Assembly (NCBI GenBank): GCA_964386535.1
Contig: CAYLRY010000010.1
Coordinates: 7,386-71,385, forward strand
Reading direction: 5' to 3'
Length of the DNA stretch: 64,000 nt
Source of the DNA: CAYLRY01 sp964386535
GTDB lineage: Bacteria; Chloroflexota; Dehalococcoidia; Dehalococcoidales; UBA3254
Shown here piece after piece: positions 8,805 through 16,198 of this stretch (within the stretch, counting starts at the first letter, position 1; each line of letters begins with the position of its first letter). The notes under the pieces were generated by a model, which saw only the letters and a list, made by a program, of their open reading frames with translations, was not told the DNA's origin and searched no databases. The position numbers and the translations under genes were made by a program.

Positions 8805-10052
8805 TTAACCCCTATCGTCCAAAAGTTCAAAAAATTGCTCCACCTTGTTCATTATTTCTTCTTCGCTGGTACATGTTGAATCAGCCAAATCACAGTCAAT
8901 CACCAGGGTAGGGATACCTTCGTTTTGTAAAGAATCCTTGATAATTTTTATCGTAGCGCAGGTCTGACGGCAACCCATATGAGCCCAATATAAAGCTCCA
9001 TCCACCCGGTAGTCTCGGGCAATCTTTAAAACTTGTTTTACGAAAGGTTTAAGCGGTCCGGTATCGGTTAAAGCAAAAGCTTTGGCCGCCAGGCTCTCCA
9101 GGGGTTTATGCGGATCAATATCAGCATCCGCCCATACTGAAAGATGCGGCTCAGCAACTATATGAGCCTGATAACTGCTTTCCAGAGTATTTAACAGCTT
9201 CCATAAATAACTGGGGTAGAAGAAAAAGTTCATCAGGCGGTATTTTTCAGATCGCTGCACCGGTTTTCTAAGTTCTTCCAACATTTCATCACGAACCGCC
9301 TCATAAAACCTGACCAGCTCAGGGGTACCTGACAGAATAAGCTGCGCCAGGATCATTTCTATTAAATAATGACTTCGCATCGGCGAAGGAACTGACTTGC
9401 GCAACTCACAGATTTCCCTGAAGACCTCAACAGAACGGCGTGAGTTTTCAAGTACCATGGACAAATGGTCATAGTCCATTTTTTTACCCGTCAACCCCTC
9501 CAAAAACTGCACCATATTTTTAAGTTCATTGATAAAATATTGTCGGGATTCAGGGTTATCGTGATAAGGCCGGTCAAGATACAACCCCGGGCAACGATAA
9601 CTGGTGGCCAGAAAATCTCCGGACTTGGCGGTTAAATCACAGACGAGGTTGCTCCAGATGAAAGCAGCAGGGCGTGGAAGCCAGCCCTGTATTACCTGAG
9701 CATTAAGTAAACGGTGGCCGGAACATAGTTCAGTGGCAAATCCTGCTGTTTTTGCCGCAGCAAATGCTTCGTCCAGACCCAGCATACGGGCCATGATCTC
9801 TCCAGTCCCTTCCAGATACATGGGAACAATGTCCATAGCAAATAAGAGTTCTGTAGGAATAAAAATCGTATGTCCAATAACAGGTTTTTTTTCTTCTATA
9901 GCTTGCTGTACTTTACGGAATGAATCCGCCAGTAGAGAGTAATAAAACCATTCAGCCTTGCGGTCAGCCTGGTTGCGGCACATGCGTGCCAGCATTTCAA
10001 GTATACGTACTGTCTTTTTATATTTTGTATTTTCTATTGTCTCAACTATCAT
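8805..10052 (-). CDS. 2-hydroxyacyl-CoA dehydratase D-component subunit (HgdB/FldC-like), copy 1
   Basis: A 415-residue member of the 2-hydroxyacyl-CoA dehydratase / benzoyl-CoA reductase subunit family. Conserved-type blocks are GHTIFIPTELLFAMDIVPMY, FATELCSGHR, IWSNLVCDLTAKSGDF, GALYWAHMGCRQT and PTLVIDCDLAD. Cysteines in the ELCSGH, NLVCD and MGCRQ contexts are candidate [4Fe-4S] ligands. The family removes water from 2-hydroxyacyl-CoA, or reduces aromatic CoA, through ketyl radical chemistry after one-electron activation by an ATPase, which is encoded at 16199-20317. It overlaps the partner subunit by four bases. It is paralogous to 12032-13288. The substrate cannot be read from sequence. 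Confidence 0.9.
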   Translation of the reverse strand: MIVETIENTKYKKTVRILEMLARMCRNQADRKAEWFYYSLLADSFRKVQQAIEEKKPVIGHTIFIPTELLFAMDIVPMYLEGTGEIMARMLGLDEAFAAAKTAGFATELCSGHRLLNAQVIQGWLPRPAAFIWSNLVCDLTAKSGDFLATSYRCPGLYLDRPYHDNPESRQYFINELKNMVQFLEGLTGKKMDYDHLSMVLENSRRSVEVFREICELRKSVPSPMRSHYLIEMILAQLILSGTPELVRFYEAVRDEMLEELRKPVQRSEKYRLMNFFFYPSYLWKLLNTLESSYQAHIVAEPHLSVWADADIDPHKPLESLAAKAFALTDTGPLKPFVKQVLKIARDYRVDGALYWAHMGCRQTCATIKIIKDSLQNEGIPTLVIDCDLADSTCTSEEEIMNKVEQFFELLDDRG

Positions 10053-11197
10053 CTGGTTTGTTTCCCTGCCAGCATTTCAAAGAAAGCCTGTAAGCGGGTG
10101 GTAATTTGACCGGTGCCTCCCATACCGTATTCGATATCCAGCTCCAGTACCGGAATTCCCTGTTTTTCCAGTGCTTCCCTGACCAGGGGCTGTTCCATAG
10201 TCTGAGGAACGCAGTAGCGCACCATCTGGGTAATCACCGCATCAACTTTATAGTCAGATACTAATTTTAATATTCTCTGTAAGCGATCATCCGAAGGTTC
10301 CATACGGGGACAGGCAAAATTATGTAGATAACGGCGGGATAAAGCCCTCAAAGGTTGAGGATCAGATTCCACTCCTTCCCACCAATATCTGAGGCCGGTG
10401 CAAAGTTCATCAATAACCACCAATCCCCCCAGGGCTTCTATAGCCGCTATAAAAGCCGGATTATTAAGAGGACTTCCGCTAACCATGATCCTGAATTTGC
10501 CGGTTAGCTGGCGCGGACTATTTTTCAATTCCTGCCACAATTTTTCCAGGTGCTGGTTAAATTGCTCTACCGGAATGAAGGCGCTGGCATTCAGCAGTTT
10601 TAGTATCTCACTGCCTGAGATGGGCGGTGCTTCCCTCTTGCGGAGTTCATTAATTGATTTCAGAATCTTTCTTTTACGATCATATAGAGCTATAGAATGT
10701 TCCAGTTCCGTTATGGTTATTTGCTTCCCTGTAAAACCTTCCAGGTGCTCTTTAAACCGGCGCATTTCTATTTCAAAAAGAGTATAAGCCGAGTTTGAAA
10801 TCTTACGCGGTATACCCATGACATGAAAAAATGGAGTTGTCTGATGATATTCCCATATATCACCCAAGCGCCGTGTACAATCACAGGTAGAAGCGGCTAC
10901 GAATCCGTCCAGATCACCATATTTCTTGTCCAGGACACACTGCAAGCAGTTTCTTATGAAAGAGCAGGTATTTGAATAAAGCCAGGCAGTAGCATCATCG
11001 TATTCTGTCTTCTGAGAATCGCCTATAAGCCTGACAGGCAAAGCGCCGGAAGCATGTATGATCTCTTCCGGAACATAGGTACATTGAAAAGCCATCACCC
11101 TTTTACCCTGGTTTTTCCAGTCTCGCAAAGCTGGCGAATCGGGGAAGAACCTGTTGAGCTTTTCTATTTTATCTAATGACACCAGAGTGTCAACCAT
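10049..11197 (-). CDS. 2-hydroxyacyl-CoA dehydratase partner subunit, copy 1
   Basis: A 382-residue subunit of the same family. Blocks include AFQCTYVPEEIIHASGALPV, FVAASTCDCTRRLGD, FRIMVSGSPLNNPAFI, VVIDELCTGLRYWW and QMVRYCVPQTMEQP. Cys in CTYVPEE, STCDCTRR and RYCVP are candidate cluster ligands. ATG start; its stop overlaps the ATG of the next subunit (ATGA), which implies translational coupling and a fixed stoichiometry. It is paralogous to 13290-14489 in the same operon. Its C-terminus ends with GMGGTGQITTRLQAFFEML, shared with the paralog as GTSGSGQIQTRVQAFLEM. Confidence 0.9.
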   Translation of the reverse strand: MVDTLVSLDKIEKLNRFFPDSPALRDWKNQGKRVMAFQCTYVPEEIIHASGALPVRLIGDSQKTEYDDATAWLYSNTCSFIRNCLQCVLDKKYGDLDGFVAASTCDCTRRLGDIWEYHQTTPFFHVMGIPRKISNSAYTLFEIEMRRFKEHLEGFTGKQITITELEHSIALYDRKRKILKSINELRKREAPPISGSEILKLLNASAFIPVEQFNQHLEKLWQELKNSPRQLTGKFRIMVSGSPLNNPAFIAAIEALGGLVVIDELCTGLRYWWEGVESDPQPLRALSRRYLHNFACPRMEPSDDRLQRILKLVSDYKVDAVITQMVRYCVPQTMEQPLVREALEKQGIPVLELDIEYGMGGTGQITTRLQAFFEMLAGKQTR

Positions 11198-11272
11198 CCA
11201 GATTACCCTGTCTTACCTTAAAATCCTGACGGGAAAACATAACCCCGTTTCAAAACCTGTGAAGCTAAATGA

Positions 11273-12019
11273 TTAAAGGCTGGAAGCTCCGCCGTCAATG
11301 ATGACAGCGCTGCCGGTCATAAAATCAGACTCAGGAGAGGCCAGGTAAACCACCAGGGCAGCTATTTCCTCCGGTTTGCCCAGCCTGCCTTTAGGCGTGG
11401 TCTTTAACGATCTTTCCTTTATCGAATCCGGTATGGCCCCTGAATCGATAGGTCCGGGGCAGATGGCGTTTACATTAATACCAAAATTAGCCAGCTCTAC
11501 CGCCATGGCTTGCGACAGGGCTTTCATACCCCCCTTGGAGGCAGTGTAAGCTGCCATCAAAGGAGCGCTGCCGCCTCCGCTGCCTCCTGAAGATACCGAG
11601 GCAATATTAATAATTCTTCCCCAATTGTTTTTTATCATATTCCTGGTTACTGCCTGCGAACACAGGAATGCCCCCTTAAGGTTTACATCAAGCGTACGGT
11701 CCCATTCTTCTTCAGGCATGCGCCAGAAAGGTCCGATGTGGCTGTACATGGCATTATTAACCAGGATATCAATTTTCCCGTACTCTTCAATAGCAGTCAT
11801 TACCAGTGCCTGTACCTCAGCCTTAAGCGAGACATCGCATTTCACCGCCAGAGCCTGCCCTCCCCTGTTTTTTATCTCTTCTACTACCTTCTGGCAATCA
11901 GAGTAATCAATATCAGTGACAACTACGCTGGCGCCTTCAGCAGCCAGGCCCAGAGCGATCGCCCTGCCGATACCCCTGCGGGAACCGGTTACTATTGCAG
12001 TCCTGCCGGCAAGTTTCAT
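11273..12019 (-). CDS. SDR family oxidoreductase
   Basis: A 248-residue classical SDR: TGSRRGIGRAIALG near residue 10, TDID acidic residue after beta-2 (suggesting NAD), NNAMYSHIG near 88 where the usual NNAG is NNAM, catalytic Ser in ASVSSGGSGGG, YTASKGG near 158, and MTGSAVIIDGG at the end. Likely a 3-hydroxyacyl-CoA or similar alcohol dehydrogenase acting with the dehydratase pair. It is 12 bases downstream of the copy 2 pair and 75 bases upstream of copy 1. The remnant at 8565-8774 is its paralog. Confidence 0.88.
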   Translation of the reverse strand: MKLAGRTAIVTGSRRGIGRAIALGLAAEGASVVVTDIDYSDCQKVVEEIKNRGGQALAVKCDVSLKAEVQALVMTAIEEYGKIDILVNNAMYSHIGPFWRMPEEEWDRTLDVNLKGAFLCSQAVTRNMIKNNWGRIINIASVSSGGSGGGSAPLMAAYTASKGGMKALSQAMAVELANFGINVNAICPGPIDSGAIPDSIKERSLKTTPKGRLGKPEEIAALVVYLASPESDFMTGSAVIIDGGASSL

Positions 12020-12031
12020 AACTTGTGCTCC

Positions 12032-13288
12032 TTACCTGTCTTCCAAAAGTTCAAAGAATTGCTCCATTTTTTGACGGACTTCATCGGCTGAGGTTACACT
12101 GACATCAACCAGGTCACAATCAATATTCAAAACAGGTATATCCATCTCATCCAGGGCATCTTTAAAAAACTTGAGCGTAGGCCCCATCTGGCGGCAACCC
12201 AGGTGTGTAAAATTGACCGCACCGTCTATTTTATATTCTCTGGCAGCCTGGATAACCGGGTTTATGGCACGTTCATCCAGTGGCCCGAAGGTCCTCATGG
12301 GAGGACTCATGACCAATTTCTGCGCCAGGCTTTCTAGCGGTTTTTCGGGGTTGAGATGCGCTTCGTCTTCCCAACCGCACAGATTGGGATAGCATACTAT
12401 GGAGGCGCCGTGTTCCTGGAGGATATTATCTATTTCCCCCTGAAGGTACCAGGGAGGAATCATTAAACCCATCAGGCGAAGGCGCTCAGGCTCTGCAAAT
12501 CCTTTTCCTGCTGATGCTTTGGCTGACAGGTCATTACGCAAATCTTCCAGATACAGGGTAATTTCCCTGGTCCCAGCCGCCATATAATCCACACAGAGGA
12601 ATTTCAGAAAGTCCTGAGGGTCAAACGGCGAAGGGGTTCTCTGGCAAAGCCGGTTTATCTGCCGGATTAAATCCAGTTGACGATCTGTCTCAGCCAGGTT
12701 TTGAGACAGCTTGTCCCAGTTCATTTTATGTCCGGACACCTGTTCCAGGAAATCAATCACAGCGCTTAGCTCGCGCATAAGGTATTGCTTTCCAGCCTTA
12801 TTCTGATGGAAAGGATAATCGAAGATAAAGCCCGGGCAATGATTGTATTCCATGGTAAACTCACCGGTCTTAATACCGTTGTCGCAGACCAGGTTGGAAC
12901 AGACCACTGCATTGGCCGGTGGCAAAGACCCTAAACTTAAAGCCCCACTGACTAACCGGTGCCCGGAGCATATCTCAGAGGCCAGTCCTAATTCAGAAGC
13001 CCTGGCCAGAACATCGCTGGTACTGATTCCAAACAGGCTCATCATATAGCCTGTAAATTCAAGATGCATGGGCAATATATCCATGGCATGGAATATTTCT
13101 ACCGGGAAGAATATGGTGTGAGCAACCACAAAACCGCCGTTCCGGCTGGCTTCTCTTAAATTCGAATAATAATCGTGAATCATCTGGTAATAATGTGTAT
13201 GACTCTGATTCCGGTAAAACCGGGTGAGGAATTTCATGCTTTTAATAAGCTGGTTGATTTTATCGCTGCCTGTTTGTGCGCCTATCAT
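12032..13288 (-). CDS. 2-hydroxyacyl-CoA dehydratase D-component subunit, copy 2
   Basis: A 418-residue paralog of 8805-10052, sharing GxVVAHTIFFPVEIFHAMDI, LASEICSGHRLVSG, VCSNLVCDNGIKTGEF, GAVNFTHLGCRQMGPTLK and PVLNIDCDLVD, and ending in EQFFELLEDR like its partner (EQFFELLDDR). The same three Cys contexts are retained, so it should bind the [4Fe-4S] cluster. It starts one base after the stop of the upstream subunit. Divergence from copy 1 is high enough that the two pairs probably have different acyl-CoA substrates. Confidence 0.9.
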   Translation of the reverse strand: MIGAQTGSDKINQLIKSMKFLTRFYRNQSHTHYYQMIHDYYSNLREASRNGGFVVAHTIFFPVEIFHAMDILPMHLEFTGYMMSLFGISTSDVLARASELGLASEICSGHRLVSGALSLGSLPPANAVVCSNLVCDNGIKTGEFTMEYNHCPGFIFDYPFHQNKAGKQYLMRELSAVIDFLEQVSGHKMNWDKLSQNLAETDRQLDLIRQINRLCQRTPSPFDPQDFLKFLCVDYMAAGTREITLYLEDLRNDLSAKASAGKGFAEPERLRLMGLMIPPWYLQGEIDNILQEHGASIVCYPNLCGWEDEAHLNPEKPLESLAQKLVMSPPMRTFGPLDERAINPVIQAAREYKIDGAVNFTHLGCRQMGPTLKFFKDALDEMDIPVLNIDCDLVDVSVTSADEVRQKMEQFFELLEDR

Positions 13289-13289
13289 C

Positions 13290-14489
13290 TCATCCTACCT
13301 CTGCCTGAGATCTGTTGCAGTTTGCCTGTATCATCTCCAGAAAAGCCTGCACCCTGGTTTGAATCTGTCCTGATCCCGAAGTACCGTACTCAATATCAAG
13401 TGCCAGAACCGGTATGTTCAAGGCCTTTAACCTTTCTTTGAGTAATGGTAAATCGTGAGCATATGGTACGCAATAGCGGATATTTTCGCTGACAACCCCA
13501 TCCACATGATAATCTCTTATCAGATCCAGAATTCGCTCAAAACGTTCGGTGGAAGGGAACATGCGGGCGCAGGGAAAATTGGTTAAATACCGCCTAGCAA
13601 TAGCTTTCAAAGGAGGTTCTGACCTTTCAATAACCACAGGATCAGCAAAGTAACGTACACTGGTACACAGCTCATCAGTCACCACCAGGCTACTCTGGTC
13701 TTCGATAGACTTGATAAAGGCAGGGTTGTTCAATACGCTCCCGATAACCATGATACGCGCTTTCCCCTGATGTTTAATATCTGTCTTTTCCAGCTCTTTC
13801 AAGAGTTCTTCCAGCAAGGAATTAAAAATTTCTTTGGGCATGCGGAAGCTGGCATTGAGGATTTCCAGGGTTTCGGCTCCGGTAACCGGCGGTTTCGGCC
13901 GTTTTCTCAATTCATATAGTTTTCTAAGAAGTTCACGTGATTTGTTATAGAGGATGACTGAATTACGCAGAGCATCGTCAGAAATGGTGGTTTTAAGATA
14001 TGTTTCCAGATTGTTCTTTAAATCTAATACTTCCTGATAATACAGCTCCATACTCGATTCATTAAATTTCCTGGGTACGGAAATTATCTGAGAAAAAGGG
14101 GTTTTAATGTAACAGCGCCAGTGGTCGTAAAGCCGCCGGGCGCCGTCACAGGTTGAACCTGCTATGATACCATCCAGTAAATGATACATTCCACGGAAAC
14201 CCATCTGGAAACAACTGCGGGAAAAAGAACAACTGACAATGTACAGGTAAGCATTTGCATCATCCAGTTCCGATTCCTGCTGGTAACCGGTAATCCTCAC
14301 CGGTAAAGCCCCTGCAGCATGAATTAGCTCTTCAGGAACATATGTGCAAAGCCAGCCGAATAACTTCTTACCATCGTTCTTATGCTTCTTGATCATGGCA
14401 GTTTCAGGAAAGGTATTATTGACTTCCCGGAAACGTTCCAGTATTTCTGAAACCCCTGTGACAGCACTATTAGTCATGATTTGTTCCAT
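13290..14489 (-). CDS. 2-hydroxyacyl-CoA dehydratase partner subunit, copy 2; first gene of the operon
   Basis: A 399-residue paralog of 10049-11197. Matching blocks: LCTYVPEELIHAAGALPVRI, IIAGSTCDGARRLYDHW, RIMVIGSVLNNPAFIKSIED, VVTDELCTSVRYF and ENIRYCVPYAHDLP. The STCDC of copy 1 reads STCDG here, so the second Cys is not conserved and is probably not a cluster ligand. Two alternative starts exist (ATG at 14489, or ATG at 14477). The gene is preceded by the palindromic operator and near-consensus promoter at 14511-14587, which makes it the promoter-proximal gene of an operon extending to 6178. Confidence 0.9.
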   Translation of the reverse strand: MEQIMTNSAVTGVSEILERFREVNNTFPETAMIKKHKNDGKKLFGWLCTYVPEELIHAAGALPVRITGYQQESELDDANAYLYIVSCSFSRSCFQMGFRGMYHLLDGIIAGSTCDGARRLYDHWRCYIKTPFSQIISVPRKFNESSMELYYQEVLDLKNNLETYLKTTISDDALRNSVILYNKSRELLRKLYELRKRPKPPVTGAETLEILNASFRMPKEIFNSLLEELLKELEKTDIKHQGKARIMVIGSVLNNPAFIKSIEDQSSLVVTDELCTSVRYFADPVVIERSEPPLKAIARRYLTNFPCARMFPSTERFERILDLIRDYHVDGVVSENIRYCVPYAHDLPLLKERLKALNIPVLALDIEYGTSGSGQIQTRVQAFLEMIQANCNRSQAEVG

Positions 14490-14510
14490 CCCGGCAGAAA
14501 TATCTGTTTA

Positions 14511-14546
14511 TACCTAGGTTTTCTATGTACCTAGAGAACCTAGGTA
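14511..14546 (-). promoter_or_regulatory. palindromic operator overlapping the dehydratase operon start site
   Basis: Two perfect palindromic octamers ACCTAGGT (14512-14519 and 14538-14545) lie within the larger inverted repeat TACCTAGGTT / AACCTAGGTA, with a third degenerate core TACCTAGA at 14528-14535 between them. The group begins just downstream of the -10 box of the minus-strand promoter, where a bound dimeric repressor (TetR- or MarR-like) would block transcription. No such regulator is encoded next to it in this window. Confidence 0.7.
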
Positions 14547-14558
14547 TCATGGTCTAAA

Positions 14559-14587
14559 AATATAACACCCCCTGCTTTCTTTGTCAA
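14559..14587 (-). promoter_or_regulatory. near-consensus sigma70 promoter of the dehydratase operon
   Basis: On the minus strand TTGACA (14587-14582), exactly 17 bases, then TATATT (14564-14559). The operator lies immediately downstream. A promoter this strong next to an operator suggests control by repression. Confidence 0.78.
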
Positions 14588-14692
14588 TACCAGGAAAGGT
14601 AAATACAAGCTTAAGCTGCAAGGTGAAGTCGCCTGTGTTATTATATGTTTATGAAACGATTGATATATGACCCTTCTAAGTCCGGAGAAAAA

Positions 14693-15577
14693 ATGAATAT
14701 CGTCTGTTTTATTTCCGGATCCGGCACTAATTACCGTGAAATCGTAAACCGCAATCCACATCATAACTATCTGGTCTTTACCAACCGGCCCGGCTGTAGC
14801 GGTACAGCTATCGCCAGAGCTAATAAACATCCGGTTATCGAACTCAGCCATATCCCCTACCTCAAAGAAGCCCGCCAGAGGTACGGAGCCGGCAATATTC
14901 CTCGAAATGCGCCTGAACGGTTGGCCTTTGAACAGGATGCAGTTAGACTAATTGAGAATCAACTGGGAAAAGAGCCTGACTTAATCTGCCTGGCCGGATA
15001 TAACCAGTGGAATACCGACTGGTTTGTTGATCACTATTTTCCAAGGATCTTAAATGTGCATCCCGGAGATACCACTAAAGATTATGACGGTCTTCACTGG
15101 ATTCCCGCGGCCAAAGCCATATTAGCCGGCGATGATGGTCTGCGGTCAACACTTTTTATTGTCGATAAAAGCTTTGATAAAGGGCCTGTACTGGTTCAAT
15201 CCATCCCTCTTAATATCTCACGTACTTTAAGCCGGCTTGAAGAGGCCGGTAGTGAAGGTCTGCTGGAAGGATTGCTTCAGATAAAAGAGTTTGCCCGGAA
15301 ACAATCTATTTATACTTATCCGGATTTCAAAAATAGGGCTGGAGAGAGCCTCGTGAAAATATTAGAGATGGTCTGCACCAGGCTTCAGGATGAACTTAAG
15401 ATAGAGGGTGACTGGAAAATTTTCCCCTTTGCTGTCCATGACCTGATTTCGCGTGGCCGTATTGCTATCGAAGGCCGGTCTGTATTTGTGGATGGGAAAG
15501 AGTTGCCTGAATACGGGTACAGACTGGATGAGGTATTAATTGATCATAACAATGGAATAGACCGCCGCAAGGATTGA
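14693..15577 (+). CDS. formyltransferase-fold protein (PurN-like) with extended C-terminus
   Basis: Residues 1-190 resemble GAR transformylase / formyltransferase domains: FISGSGTNYREI opening, LICLAGYNQW, RILNVHPGD and DKSFDKGPVLVQS. The catalytic triad positions of PurN (Asn and His in NVHP, Asp before KGPV) are kept, but the usual HPSLLP loop is HPGDTT, so substrate or folate handling has probably changed. About 100 further residues follow that I do not recognise. The start is placed at ATG 14693, with GGAG five bases upstream; an in-frame ATG at 14645 lacks a good RBS. Its 3' end overlaps the convergent CPBP gene by 42 bases. It is divergent from the dehydratase operon and shares its regulatory region. 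Confidence 0.72.
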   Translation: MNIVCFISGSGTNYREIVNRNPHHNYLVFTNRPGCSGTAIARANKHPVIELSHIPYLKEARQRYGAGNIPRNAPERLAFEQDAVRLIENQLGKEPDLICLAGYNQWNTDWFVDHYFPRILNVHPGDTTKDYDGLHWIPAAKAILAGDDGLRSTLFIVDKSFDKGPVLVQSIPLNISRTLSRLEEAGSEGLLEGLLQIKEFARKQSIYTYPDFKNRAGESLVKILEMVCTRLQDELKIEGDWKIFPFAVHDLISRGRIAIEGRSVFVDGKELPEYGYRLDEVLIDHNNGIDRRKD

Positions 15578-16192
15578 GGCGTCAGCCGCCAGATGTGAAG
15601 CTGTAGAAGCCAGGAGCCCTCCATTCAGCCGGTTGACCTGCCTCCAGGCCCAGGCGCCGGAGAAAAGAATTATAAAGATAACAATCAGCCAGATAATATC
15701 AACTTTCCCGGCCAGAATCAACAAATGATAGCCTGCAAACAGAAAATCGTGGCTGATTAACTGCTTCGAGTCACTACCTAAATAACCCCTCCAGTACCAC
15801 TCTTCAAGCCAGGGATTGACCAAAACCAGATAAGGTATCAGGATAAGCCAGGTATTTGCATTTACGCCAATTTTTTGCAGAGCAGCATTCAGATCAATGG
15901 ACGTAGAGATAAAAGGCCATAAGAAATATAAAAGTGCTCCTCCGAGCGACCCCGCAATTGCTGTAAAAACCGGGACTCTATAATCCTGGCTATTAAAGAA
16001 AAGCTTAATAGTAACACATGATCCAGATGAAGCCAGAATCAGTGCCATCCCCATGTGATAGCCCAATATCGCAGTCCAGGCGTTATGGAAAACCAGTACT
16101 CCGATACCGACAGTAATATAAGGCACTGTAGGAGCCAGAATATGTATCCAATTTCGCACGGGGCTGGCTTCGATTTGCGAATATCTCAGCAT
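15536..16192 (-). CDS. CPBP family intramembrane protease
   Basis: A 218-residue polytopic membrane protein with the CPBP (CAAX protease / Abi) motifs in order: motif 1 NPWLEEWYWRG (EExxxR) near residue 130, motif 2 FLFAGYHLL (FxxxH) near 150 and motif 3 TASHLAADAS (HxxxD) near 198. The Glu pair and two His are the expected catalytic residues for intramembrane proteolysis. About six hydrophobic segments are visible. It starts six bases after the stop of the activator gene and is likely co-transcribed with it, although a functional link is not evident. Its 3' end overlaps the formyltransferase-like gene. Confidence 0.85.
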   Translation of the reverse strand: MLRYSQIEASPVRNWIHILAPTVPYITVGIGVLVFHNAWTAILGYHMGMALILASSGSCVTIKLFFNSQDYRVPVFTAIAGSLGGALLYFLWPFISTSIDLNAALQKIGVNANTWLILIPYLVLVNPWLEEWYWRGYLGSDSKQLISHDFLFAGYHLLILAGKVDIIWLIVIFIILFSGAWAWRQVNRLNGGLLASTASHLAADASILAAVYSIVMIN

Positions 16193-16198
16193 ATAATG

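Noticed and set aside
14540..14851. 103-codon minus-strand frame over the dehydratase promoter
   Set aside because: Antisense to the formyltransferase-like gene and overlapping the operator; no RBS.
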